Positions 46,529 to 54,686 of a DNA stretch of 64,000 bases are shown here, piece by piece. The translations under genes and the position numbers were made by a program. A model generated the notes under the pieces. The model ran no database searches. It was not told the origin of the DNA and saw nothing but the letters and a program-made list of their open reading frames with translations. Within the stretch, counting starts at the first letter, position 1, and every line of letters starts with the position of its first letter. Source of the stretch: Vagococcus jeotgali (GTDB lineage Bacteria; Bacillota; Bacilli; Lactobacillales; Vagococcaceae); contig NZ_CP142146.1 in assembly GCF_035918315.1 (NCBI RefSeq), positions 310,001 to 374,000 of the forward strand, written 5' to 3'.

Positions 46529-48721
46529 ATGATAGAAATAAACCGACTAAATACACGTGAAAAAAGTAACGAAAAACTAACAGAAACCATTCAGGTGATT
46601 AAACGCGATGGACGTACAGTTAGTTTTGAAGAGGGGAAAATTACTTCAGCGCTACTAAAAGCAGAGTCAAAAATTAATGGTGAAATAAGCCCATTGTCAT
46701 TACAAAAAATAGAGATGCTAGTTACTAAAATTGTGAATGAGATAAAAAGTAGATTTAAAACAGACATTAAAATTTATGAAATTCAAAATATTGTGGAACA
46801 TACTTTACTAGAAAATAGAGAATATGATTTAGCCAAGGAGTATATTAACTACCGAACAAATCGTGATTTTGCTAGAAGTCAGTCCACTGACATCAACGTG
46901 ACGATTGATAAGCTTCTTAATAAAGACTCTAGACTAGTCAATGAAAATGCCAATAAAGATAGTAATGTATTTAACACACAACGTGATCTAACAGCCGGGA
47001 TAGTCGGTAAATCAGTTGGGTTAAAACTATTACCAGCTCATGTATCTAATGCTCATCAAAAAGGGGATATTCATTATCATGATTTAGACTATCATCCGTA
47101 TTCACCTATGACAAATTGCTGCTTAATTGATTTTAAAGGCATGCTAAATAATGGCTTTAAAATTGGAAATGCTGAAGTGGAATCACCTAAATCGATTCAA
47201 ACGGCTACAGCTCAAATTTCTCAAATTATTGCTAATGTGGCTTCAAGTCAATACGGAGGATGTTCAGCAGATAGAATTGATGAATTTTTAGCGCCATTTG
47301 CTAAGAAGAATTATGACAAGCATCTAAGTGATGCTAAAGAGTGGATTGAAGATACGAGTAAGCATGATGCTTATGCCAAAGAAAAAACACAAAAAGATAT
47401 TTATGATGCGATGCAAAGTCTGGAATATGAGATTAATACACTATTCACATCAAATGGGCAAACTCCCTTTACATCATTAGGATTTGGCCTTGGAACAAAT
47501 TGGTTCGAGCGAGAAATTCAGCGTGCGATTTTTCTAAATAGAATTAAAGGGCTGGGGGGAGAACATCGTACAGCGATTTTCCCAAAATTAATCTTTACTA
47601 TTAAAGATGGTGTCAATCTTAAAGATAGTGATCCTAATTATGATATTAAAGAATTAGCCTTAGAGTGTGCCACTAAAAGAATGTACCCTGATATTTTAAA
47701 CTATGACAAACTAGTTGAGCTGACTGGTAGTTTTAAAGTACCGATGGGGTGCAGGTCTTTCTTACAAGGTTGGAAAAATGATCAAGGGGAAGAAGTAAAT
47801 GCTGGACGTATGAACTTAGGTGTTGTGACACTTAATTTACCTAGAATAGCTCTTGAAGCAAGTGGTGATATGGAGAAATTTTGGTCAATTTTAGATGAAC
47901 GTTTAGAGATTGCTGAAGATGCGTTGTTGTTTAGAGTGAATCGCTGTAAAGAAGCCATCCCAGAAAATGCACCGATTCTTTATATGTACGGAGCATTTGG
48001 TGAAAGACTGAAAAAAAATCAATCGGTCGATGAACTGTTTAAGCATAGACGAGCAACAGTATCTCTTGGTTACATTGGACTTTATGAAGTGGCCTCAGCC
48101 TTTTACGGAGGAGACTGGGAAGACAACCCAGAAGCGAAAGAGTTTACTATTAATATCTTAAAATATTTAAAACGTCAAACAGACTCTTGGAGTGATGAGT
48201 ATGATTATCACTTTAGCGTATATTCGACACCTAGTGAGAGTCTAACAGATCGATTCTGCCGAATTGATACGGAAAAATTTGGTGTAGTCGAAAATATTAC
48301 TGATAAAGACTATTATACAAATAGTTTTCATTATGATGTGAGAAAAAATCCAACACCATTTGAGAAGTTATCTTTTGAAAAAGATTACCCAGAGTTTTGT
48401 TCAGGAGGTTTTATTCATTACTGTGAATATCCTGTTTTGCAACAAAATAGGAAGGCTCTAGAAGCTGTTTGGGATTATTCTTATGACAAAGTAGGTTATC
48501 TTGGAACCAACACCCCAATTGATCGTTGTTATGAGTGTGGGTTTGAAGGAGATTTTAATCCGACTGAACGTGGTTTTGAATGTCCAAATTGTCACAATAG
48601 AGATCCAAAAACTTGTGATGTGGTGAAAAGAACATGTGGTTATTTGGGTAACCCACAAGCTCGTCCAATGGTTCAAGGTCGCCATAAAGAAATCTCAGCT
48701 CGTGTGAAACATATGAAGTGA
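46529..48721 (+). CDS. nrdD: Anaerobic (class III) ribonucleoside-triphosphate reductase
   Basis: An oxygen-sensitive glycyl-radical enzyme that makes deoxynucleotides during anaerobic growth; about 730 residues. An N-terminal ATP-cone (QVIKRDGRTVSFEEGKI) binds allosteric nucleotides. The core holds MTNCCLIDF and GRMNLGVVTLNLPR. The C-terminal zinc site is CYECGFEGDF...CPNCHNRDPKTC, and the radical glycine is in RTCGYLG near the end. Starts at 46523 (GTG) and 46529 (ATG) are both possible; AAGGAG lies 10 bases before the ATG. The activase gene nrdG follows. The promoter carries two NrdR-like boxes. Confidence 0.96.
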   Translation: MIEINRLNTREKSNEKLTETIQVIKRDGRTVSFEEGKITSALLKAESKINGEISPLSLQKIEMLVTKIVNEIKSRFKTDIKIYEIQNIVEHTLLENREYDLAKEYINYRTNRDFARSQSTDINVTIDKLLNKDSRLVNENANKDSNVFNTQRDLTAGIVGKSVGLKLLPAHVSNAHQKGDIHYHDLDYHPYSPMTNCCLIDFKGMLNNGFKIGNAEVESPKSIQTATAQISQIIANVASSQYGGCSADRIDEFLAPFAKKNYDKHLSDAKEWIEDTSKHDAYAKEKTQKDIYDAMQSLEYEINTLFTSNGQTPFTSLGFGLGTNWFEREIQRAIFLNRIKGLGGEHRTAIFPKLIFTIKDGVNLKDSDPNYDIKELALECATKRMYPDILNYDKLVELTGSFKVPMGCRSFLQGWKNDQGEEVNAGRMNLGVVTLNLPRIALEASGDMEKFWSILDERLEIAEDALLFRVNRCKEAIPENAPILYMYGAFGERLKKNQSVDELFKHRRATVSLGYIGLYEVASAFYGGDWEDNPEAKEFTINILKYLKRQTDSWSDEYDYHFSVYSTPSESLTDRFCRIDTEKFGVVENITDKDYYTNSFHYDVRKNPTPFEKLSFEKDYPEFCSGGFIHYCEYPVLQQNRKALEAVWDYSYDKVGYLGTNTPIDRCYECGFEGDFNPTERGFECPNCHNRDPKTCDVVKRTCGYLGNPQARPMVQGRHKEISARVKHMK

Positions 48722-48801
48722 TTTGCTTATAAATTAAATATTCGCAAAATTAAGTGGGGTGACGCGTTGTCAACCCTCTTATTTTTAGGAGGATTAGAAA
48801 G

Positions 48802-49380
48802 ATGAAAAATCCCAAGCCTAAAGAGTGGCTGGCAAGTCAGTATAGCCAAAGCTATATTGCTGATTATAAACCTTTTATGTTTGTTGATGGTGAAGGAGTC
48901 AGATGCAGTATTTATGTGAGTGGTTGTTTGTTTGCTTGCAAGGGTTGTTTTAATAAAGCCATTCAAAATTTTAAATACGGCTCGCCTTATACTAAAGAAT
49001 TAGAAGATCAGATTATCGAAGATTTGAGTCAAGATTACGTCCAAGGGTTGACCTTACTTGGCGGAGAACCTTTTTTAAATACAGGTGTTTGTCTATCATT
49101 AGTAAAGCGTGTTAAAGAAGAGTTAGGGGATACTAAAGATATTTGGTCGTGGACAGGTTATACTTTTGAGGAATTGTTACAAGAGTCAGAGGATAAATTG
49201 GAGTTGCTTTCTTTAGTTGATGTGTTAGTAGACGGGAGATTTGAACTTGAAAAGCGTGATTTATCCCTGCAGTTTAGAGGAAGCAGTAATCAGCGTTTAA
49301 TTGATGTGAAAAAATCTCTAAGAAAAGGCAGTGCTGTGATTTGGGAAAAATGTATTGATCAGGAAGCGTATGAGAGGTGA
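48802..49380 (+). CDS. nrdG: Anaerobic ribonucleotide reductase activating protein
   Basis: A 192-residue radical-SAM enzyme that installs the glycyl radical on NrdD. The iron-sulfur motif CxxxCxxC is C42-C46-C49 in SGCLFACKGCF. The SAM-binding segment LTLLGGEPFLNTG follows, and WSWTGYTFEEL is typical of NrdG. AGGAGG stands 10-11 bases before the ATG. It lies 80 bp after nrdD with no terminator between, so the two form an operon. Confidence 0.95.
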   Translation: MKNPKPKEWLASQYSQSYIADYKPFMFVDGEGVRCSIYVSGCLFACKGCFNKAIQNFKYGSPYTKELEDQIIEDLSQDYVQGLTLLGGEPFLNTGVCLSLVKRVKEELGDTKDIWSWTGYTFEELLQESEDKLELLSLVDVLVDGRFELEKRDLSLQFRGSSNQRLIDVKKSLRKGSAVIWEKCIDQEAYER

Positions 49381-49508
49381 GCAAGGTATTTTATGGGACA
49401 TGATTAAAATAGAATTTAGCATTGAAAGGCTTAATTCTATTATTTAAATAGAAGATATTAATTGGGACTTCAATACGCATGAAAAGGATTTTTAAATCTA
49501 ATAATAGT

Positions 49509-49545
49509 AAAACATATCAATGAATTTGGTTGATATGTTTTTTTA
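49509..49545 (+). terminator. Terminator between nrdG and PTS operon
   Basis: AAAACATATCAA (49509-49520) pairs with TTGATATGTTTT (49530-49541) and a T-run follows. The 128 bp between nrdG and this hairpin show nothing else that I recognise. Confidence 0.85.
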
Positions 49546-49559
49546 TTTTTATAAAAAAG

Positions 49560-49588
49560 TTGACAATATTATAGAAAGGGTTTACACT
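49560..49588 (+). promoter_or_regulatory. Promoter of amino-sugar PTS operon
   Basis: TTGACA (49560-49565), a 17-bp spacer and TACACT (49583-49588). It lies 12 bp upstream of a large palindrome (49601-49620), which would cover the start of transcription. Confidence 0.75.
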
Positions 49589-49600
49589 TTATTTAAGTGG

Positions 49601-49620
49601 TTACTACCAGTTGGTAGTAA
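49601..49620. promoter_or_regulatory. Probable operator of the operon's GntR regulator
   Basis: TTACTACCA-GT-TGGTAGTAA, two perfect 9-base arms with a 2-base centre, placed just after the -10 box. Binding there would block transcription. The HutC-type GntR regulator encoded in the same operon (52773-53501) is the natural candidate. No second perfect copy was noticed in the window. Confidence 0.7.
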
Positions 49621-49644
49621 CAATACAATTAAGGAGATGAAAAA

Positions 49645-50076
49645 ATGTTTAATGCCATAATTACAGGTCATGGTACATTTTCAATAGGTATGTTAAATGC
49701 TTTAGAGATGATTGCTGGTAGTCAAGAAAAAATGAAAGCCATTCCATTCTTAGAAGACGATTCATTAGAAAATTATCAAAATAAGATAATAGATCACATG
49801 GATGAACTGACTAAAGGTGAGGAAACGCTAATTGTATTTACTGATTTATTAGGTGGTACACCATTTAACACATCAATGTTATTAAGCTCAGATAAGCCTA
49901 ATATTTTTGTGATTGCTGGGACAAATTTACCAATTCTTTTAGAGTTCGTTGTACAGCGTTGGGCAGATGATGAACCTAAAGAAGTATTAACTAAATTAAT
50001 AGAAACATCTAAATTAGGAACAGTGCTAGGTGACATACCAAAGGAAATTATTGTTGAAGAGGAAGATGGTATCTGA
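49645..50076 (+). CDS. PTS mannose-family EIIA component (amino-sugar type)
   Basis: A 143-residue cytoplasmic phosphocarrier that takes phosphate from HPr. The phosphorylated histidine is H9 in NAIITGHGTFS, and the family segment VFTDLLGGTPFN is present. It opens an operon of IIA, YajC-like, IIB, IIC and IID genes followed by a regulator and catabolic enzymes. AAGGAGATG precedes the ATG. Closest in layout to the AgaF-type IIA of N-acetylgalactosamine and hyaluronate-disaccharide systems. Confidence 0.93.
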   Translation: MFNAIITGHGTFSIGMLNALEMIAGSQEKMKAIPFLEDDSLENYQNKIIDHMDELTKGEETLIVFTDLLGGTPFNTSMLLSSDKPNIFVIAGTNLPILLEFVVQRWADDEPKEVLTKLIETSKLGTVLGDIPKEIIVEEEDGI

Positions 50077-50353
50077 TATGTGGCAAAATATTTTATATTC
50101 ATCAATAGCAGTGATCATTATTATCGTACTAATCATTTTAGTTGTGTATTTAGTAAACATGAGAAACATGAAGCAACAGAAAAATCATTATCGTGAGATT
50201 CATGAAAACCTAAAAATTGGTAATAAAGTCATTGTCTTAAATGGTATTTATGGTAGCGTTGACAAAATAAATGAAGATACCATTGATTTAAAAGTTAAAT
50301 CAGGTGCAATCATAGAGGTATCAAGGTATAGCATTACAAAAATAATTAAATAA
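50066..50353 (+). CDS. YajC-family small membrane protein in PTS operon
   Basis: About 95 residues: one N-terminal membrane helix (SIAVIIIIVLIILVVYLV), then a small cytoplasmic domain (HENLKIGNKVIVLNGIYGSVDKI) that matches YajC, the accessory subunit of the SecDF-YajC translocase. It is probably a paralogue of the housekeeping yajC. Similar genes occur in streptococcal hyaluronate/amino-sugar PTS operons, usually at the end; its job there is unknown. The start overlaps the EIIA stop (ATG 50066, or 50078 just after it), so translation is coupled. Confidence 0.85.
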   Translation: MVSDMWQNILYSSIAVIIIIVLIILVVYLVNMRNMKQQKNHYREIHENLKIGNKVIVLNGIYGSVDKINEDTIDLKVKSGAIIEVSRYSITKIIK

Positions 50354-50372
50354 TAAATTGGAGGAATTACAA

Positions 50373-50849
50373 ATGGCAAATATTCTATTAACAAGAATAG
50401 ATAATCGATTAATTCACGGACAAGTAGCAACTCAGTGGTGCGGCACTATTGGGGCGAATTTAATCTTAGTAGCAAATGACAAAGTGGCAAATGATAAGGT
50501 TAGGCAAGGTTTGATGGATATGGCAGCTCCAACAGGGGTCGCTACAAGATATTTTTCAATTCAAAAAACAATTGATGTTATTGGTAAGGCTGCTGATAGA
50601 CAAAAAATTTTTATTATAGTCGAAACACCTGAAGATGCTTTGAAGCTAGTTGAAGGTGGGGTAGATATTAAAAAAGTTAATATTGGAAATATGCATATGG
50701 CAGAAGGTAAACGCCAAGTTGCAACAACTGTAGCAGTTGATGAAGCAGATATACAAGCATTTCGTAAGTTAGAAGAGGAGGGTGTTAAATTAGAGATTCA
50801 ACGAGTTCCATCAACAGCTGTAGAAGATATTTCTAAACTATATAAATAG
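50373..50849 (+). CDS. PTS mannose-family EIIB component
   Basis: A 158-residue cytoplasmic protein that passes phosphate from IIA to the sugar. The phosphorylated histidine is H15 in LTRIDNRLIHGQVATQW. The conserved segment VNIGNMHMAEGKRQV is present, as in GalNAc-type (AgaV/AgaB) IIB proteins. GGAGG lies 8-9 bases before the ATG. The gene sits between the YajC-like gene and IIC. Confidence 0.95.
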   Translation: MANILLTRIDNRLIHGQVATQWCGTIGANLILVANDKVANDKVRQGLMDMAAPTGVATRYFSIQKTIDVIGKAADRQKIFIIVETPEDALKLVEGGVDIKKVNIGNMHMAEGKRQVATTVAVDEADIQAFRKLEEEGVKLEIQRVPSTAVEDISKLYK

Positions 50850-50863
50850 AAAGGAAGTTTATA

Positions 50864-51667
50864 ATGGATTACTCATTTATGCAGATTTTATTAATATTTA
50901 TTTTTACATTTATTGTTGCCATTGATCAATTCAATTTTTTGGAATCATTGTATCAACCGATTGTAACTGGTCCAGTTATTGGATTAATTTTGGGAGATGT
51001 TCAAACAGGTCTGATTGTTGGAGGGACTTATCAATTAATGACAATTGGTAATATGCCAGTAGGTGGAGCACAACCGCCTAATGCTGTTATTGGAGGGATT
51101 ATGGCAAGTATCTTGTCAATTACACTAAAACTTGATTCGACTGCTGCCGTAGCAACAGCAATACCATTTTCTTTATTAGGGCAATATGCAGTAACGTTGA
51201 TCTTCTCGTTAATGTCACCTGTTATGTCAGTTGCAGATAAATATGCTGAAAAAGCTGATACGAAAGGTATTGATAGAATTAACTATTTATCTATGGGGGC
51301 TGTTGGTTTATTCTTTGGTGTTATTGTTACTTTATTCTTTATTGGTGGAGCAACATTTGGAGACACAGTGGTAAACATGATTCCTGAATGGTTTATGGGA
51401 GGATTAAGTGCTGCTGGAGGTATGATGCGTTATGTTGGTTTTGCAATACTTATGAAAGTTATGTTATCTAAGGATCTATGGGGATTCTTATTTGCAGGTT
51501 TTGCCTTAGCGACAATCATTATGGCTGTACCAAGCTTGGGTGGACCGGCACTTATTATCCTAGCGTTCATTGGATTTGCTATTGCATTCTGGGATTTCCA
51601 AATCCAAACAAAATTTAAAACACAAAGTGCAAATAGTTATGATGGAGGAGAAGAAGATGGCATATAA
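50864..51667 (+). CDS. PTS mannose-family EIIC component
   Basis: A 267-residue membrane permease subunit, many hydrophobic helices, with the family motif GLILGDVQTGLIVGGTYQLM and GGAQPPNAVIGGIMAS near the N-terminus. Together with IID it forms the sugar channel. The last residues are hydrophilic (TKFKTQSANSYDGGEEDGI), and the stop overlaps the IID start by 11 bases. Confidence 0.94.
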   Translation: MDYSFMQILLIFIFTFIVAIDQFNFLESLYQPIVTGPVIGLILGDVQTGLIVGGTYQLMTIGNMPVGGAQPPNAVIGGIMASILSITLKLDSTAAVATAIPFSLLGQYAVTLIFSLMSPVMSVADKYAEKADTKGIDRINYLSMGAVGLFFGVIVTLFFIGGATFGDTVVNMIPEWFMGGLSAAGGMMRYVGFAILMKVMLSKDLWGFLFAGFALATIIMAVPSLGGPALIILAFIGFAIAFWDFQIQTKFKTQSANSYDGGEEDGI

Positions 51668-52685
51668 TATTCCAGATAATTACAAAGATACTCAGCCAGC
51701 AGCGCAGTTGGATAAAAAGACACTTAATAAAATGGTTTGGCGTTCTTTATTCTTACAAGCATCTTTTAACTATGAACGTATGCAAGCTGGTGGGTGGTTA
51801 TATTCAATCTTACCTGGTTTGAAAAAAATACATACCAACGATGATGATTTATCAGCTTCAATGAGTCACAACTTAGAGTTTTTTAATACACATCCCTTCT
51901 TAGTTAACTTTGTTATGGGGATTGTTTTATCGATGGAACAAAACAAAGCAGATATACCAACAATTAGGGCTGTTCGTGTGGCTGCTATGGGGCCACTTGG
52001 GGGAATTGGAGATGCTCTATTCTGGTTTACTCTTGTGCCAATTACAGCAGGTATTACAGCTAACATGGCTATAAGTGGTAATATCGCAGCACCTTTTATT
52101 TTCCTTTTAATTTTTAATGGGGCTCAGTTTGCTTTAAGATTTTTCCTAATGCATTGGTCTTATAAAGTGGGAACTAATGCAATTGGAATTTTAACTGCAA
52201 ATGCTAAGGAGTTTACCAGAGCTGCTAGTATTTTAGGTATTTTTATTGTTGGCTCTTTAATCTCTGTTTATGGTGCTACAAAAATAGAAGTAAACATTCC
52301 TAATGGAACGACTAATGAAGTTAGACATGTGACAACGGTCGTTCCTTCTGAAGAAGCGTTAAAAAATTATGAATCCCAATTGTACGAGACAGATGAGAGT
52401 GGAAATTTAACAGAAGCATTTCAAGAGGGAACTAGTATTACACCATTAGAAAATGGTGAATATGAGGTTGTTTTTGCACAAAACGAAGAAAAAGATGTAT
52501 CAATTAATATTCAAGAAATACTAGATGGTATACTACCGCAGTTAATACCACTAGCTATTTCATTATTACTATACTTTTTATTAGCAAAACGTGGTTGGAC
52601 ACCACTTAAATGTATCGGATTAGTCTTGATTCTAGGCTTATTAGGTTCAGGACTAGGTATTTGGCCTTCTATTTGGCCGATGTAA
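51657..52685 (+). CDS. PTS mannose-family EIID component with enlarged outer loop
   Basis: The second membrane subunit. Family motifs: KMVWRSLFLQASFNYERMQAGG is the extent of the N-terminal signature, then GPLGGIGDALFW. It has 342 residues, whereas IID proteins usually have about 270-300. The surplus is in a hydrophilic loop of about 80 residues (208-288, from KIEVNIPNG to KDVSINIQEI) before the last two helices, richer in Glu and Thr than the rest. The start is ATG 51657 within GAGGAGAAGAAGATG, overlapping IIC. Confidence 0.92.
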   Translation: MAYNIPDNYKDTQPAAQLDKKTLNKMVWRSLFLQASFNYERMQAGGWLYSILPGLKKIHTNDDDLSASMSHNLEFFNTHPFLVNFVMGIVLSMEQNKADIPTIRAVRVAAMGPLGGIGDALFWFTLVPITAGITANMAISGNIAAPFIFLLIFNGAQFALRFFLMHWSYKVGTNAIGILTANAKEFTRAASILGIFIVGSLISVYGATKIEVNIPNGTTNEVRHVTTVVPSEEALKNYESQLYETDESGNLTEAFQEGTSITPLENGEYEVVFAQNEEKDVSINIQEILDGILPQLIPLAISLLLYFLLAKRGWTPLKCIGLVLILGLLGSGLGIWPSIWPM

Positions 52686-52698
52686 GGATTAACAGATT

Positions 52699-52726
52699 TT
52701 TGCCCAATAAAATTAAGTGATATAAT
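52699..52726 (+). promoter_or_regulatory. Possible internal promoter before the GntR gene
   Basis: TTTGCC (52699-52704), a 16-bp spacer and a perfect TATAAT (52721-52726), 46 bp before the regulator start. The -35 is weak. It would give the regulator and catabolic genes a basal level independent of the main promoter. Confidence 0.45.
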
Positions 52727-52772
52727 CAATGTTATTGAATATCTAGTAAATATATTGAGGAGAACTTAATTA

Positions 52773-53501
52773 ATGGAAAATAAAAAACAGTCTTTATATG
52801 GTCAATTGGTAGATAAAATTAGAGAACAAATAGAGCAAGAGATGTCGCCTCATGATTTGTTACCATCAGAACGAGAATTATCAGAAATTCATGATGTTAG
52901 CCGAACAACAGTTAGACAAGCTTTACAAGAATTAGAGAACTTGGGATATATTTATAAAAAACCTGGTAAAGGAACATTTGTATCTAATATATCAACCAGT
53001 ATTACAAATTTATCAGGTTCTTATAGCTTTACAGAACAGATGCGTTCTATAGGGAAAACACCTGAATCTAAAATTTTAGAATTTGAAATTTTAGAAAGTA
53101 ATAGATATTTTAGCGAGCATTTAGGGATACATTTCGGAGAAAAAATCTATAAAGTGAAGCGTCTAAGACTTGCAGATGATGAACCGATGATGGTTGAAAG
53201 ATCGTATTTACCATATAAAAAATTTCCAACATTAACTGCTGAACGTTTGGAACAAAAACCGATGTATGATATTTTTCCGGATGACTACGAACAACATATA
53301 AAATATGCTGAGGAAGAGTTTTATGCTAGTTTAGTTACTCAAAAAGATTCGAAATTGATAGATGTTCCAAAAAATTCAGCAGTGTTAAATTTAACAAGAA
53401 AAACATACAATCAAAATAATGAAATTATTGAGTATACCTTAAGTGTTGCTAAAGCAGATCAATTTAAATATAAGGTACTTCACAATAGGAGTAATAAGTA
53501 G
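52773..53501 (+). CDS. GntR-family (HutC/UTRA type) transcriptional regulator
   Basis: A 242-residue regulator. Winged HTH at about residues 10-72 (LPSERELSEIHDVSRTTVRQ, wing KPGKGTFV), then a UTRA effector domain (from about 85) that in this subfamily binds phosphorylated amino sugars or related ligands. It probably represses the operon through the palindrome at 49601-49620 and releases it when the sugar phosphate appears; inferred from position. GAGGAG precedes the ATG, and agaS follows after 10 bp. Confidence 0.9.
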   Translation: MENKKQSLYGQLVDKIREQIEQEMSPHDLLPSERELSEIHDVSRTTVRQALQELENLGYIYKKPGKGTFVSNISTSITNLSGSYSFTEQMRSIGKTPESKILEFEILESNRYFSEHLGIHFGEKIYKVKRLRLADDEPMMVERSYLPYKKFPTLTAERLEQKPMYDIFPDDYEQHIKYAEEEFYASLVTQKDSKLIDVPKNSAVLNLTRKTYNQNNEIIEYTLSVAKADQFKYKVLHNRSNK

Positions 53502-53511
53502 GAGGATTATT

Positions 53512-54669
53512 ATGCTACGTTGGTCACAAGATAAATTAGAAAAAAACAATGCAGATATTACAACCAGAGAGATTTTACAACAGCCGAAGTTATGGGAAGA
53601 AGTTTTAGATATTTATAAGGAAAATGAGCACAAAGTTAATAAATTCTTACATGATTTTAGTGAAGAAACTGGTAAGAAAGTTAGAGTGATTTTTACAGGT
53701 GCTGGAACATCAGCTTATGCTGGAGATGTTGTTAGACCACATTTAATTCGTTATGGAGATACTGATAAATATATATTTGAAGCTATTCCCACAACTGATA
53801 TTGTCTCTGCACCATATAATTATTTAAAAGAAGATATTCCTACAGTTTTAGTGTCATTTGCTAGAAGTGGTAATAGTCCAGAAAGTGTTGCTGCTATTGA
53901 GTTAGCAAATGAAGTTGTTAGGGAAATCAGACACTTGATTATTAGTTGTGCCCCAGAAGGTAAATTAGCTCAAAATACTAAAGACGATCCACATTCGTAT
54001 CTTATTTTAATGCCAGAATTATCGAATGACCAAGGGTTTGCAATGACGGGTAGTTTTACCTGTATGACATTAACATCTTTATTTATTTTTGATGAGAAGC
54101 ATAAAGATCATAAAGAAATAGTTGATGCTATGGTTAGTATGGGAAATCAAGTGAGTGATTTAGAAGAAAACATTGATTTAATATTGAATGGAGATTTTAA
54201 CCGAGTTGTTTATTTAGGTTCTGCTAGTTTGGGTGCACTGACTAGAGAAGCACAATTAAAGTTACTTGAGCTGACTGCTGGAAAAGTCTCGACTTCATAC
54301 GATACATCTCTAGGTTTCAGACATGGGCCTAAATCATTTGTTGATGAACAGACATTAGTATTTACATTTATTAGCAATGATTTATATACGTCTAAATATG
54401 ATGTTGATATTTTAGAAGAGATAAAAGGAAATGATATCGCTCAATCGGTAGTTGGTATTGCTCAGAACAAAACAAGCTATACAGGAGATAGTTTACTGCT
54501 AGATGAAGATTACATACTAAGCGATGCTTATTTGGCACTTCCATATGTGATGATAGCACAAGTAGTTAGTTTGTTAACAGCTGTTAAAGTAGGGAATAAA
54601 CCAGATACACCATCCCCAACAGGTACAGTGAACAGAGTAGTTCAAGGTGTGACAATACATAAATTATAA
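53512..54669 (+). CDS. agaS: Galactosamine-6-phosphate deaminase/isomerase (AgaS type)
   Basis: A 385-residue protein with two SIS (sugar isomerase) domains (about 45-205 and 215-370). It converts galactosamine-6-phosphate to tagatose-6-phosphate and ammonia. The first domain has FTGAGTSAYAGDVV and SFARSGNSPESVAA, the sugar-phosphate loop. The AgaS-typical FRHGPKSFVDEQTLV follows in the second. AGGAGG lies 7 bases before the ATG. The presence of nagA, lacC and lacD on the same mRNA supports the assignment over a plain glucosamine enzyme. Confidence 0.9.
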   Translation: MLRWSQDKLEKNNADITTREILQQPKLWEEVLDIYKENEHKVNKFLHDFSEETGKKVRVIFTGAGTSAYAGDVVRPHLIRYGDTDKYIFEAIPTTDIVSAPYNYLKEDIPTVLVSFARSGNSPESVAAIELANEVVREIRHLIISCAPEGKLAQNTKDDPHSYLILMPELSNDQGFAMTGSFTCMTLTSLFIFDEKHKDHKEIVDAMVSMGNQVSDLEENIDLILNGDFNRVVYLGSASLGALTREAQLKLLELTAGKVSTSYDTSLGFRHGPKSFVDEQTLVFTFISNDLYTSKYDVDILEEIKGNDIAQSVVGIAQNKTSYTGDSLLLDEDYILSDAYLALPYVMIAQVVSLLTAVKVGNKPDTPSPTGTVNRVVQGVTIHKL

Positions 54670-54686
54670 AAAAGAGGTGTATGTGT

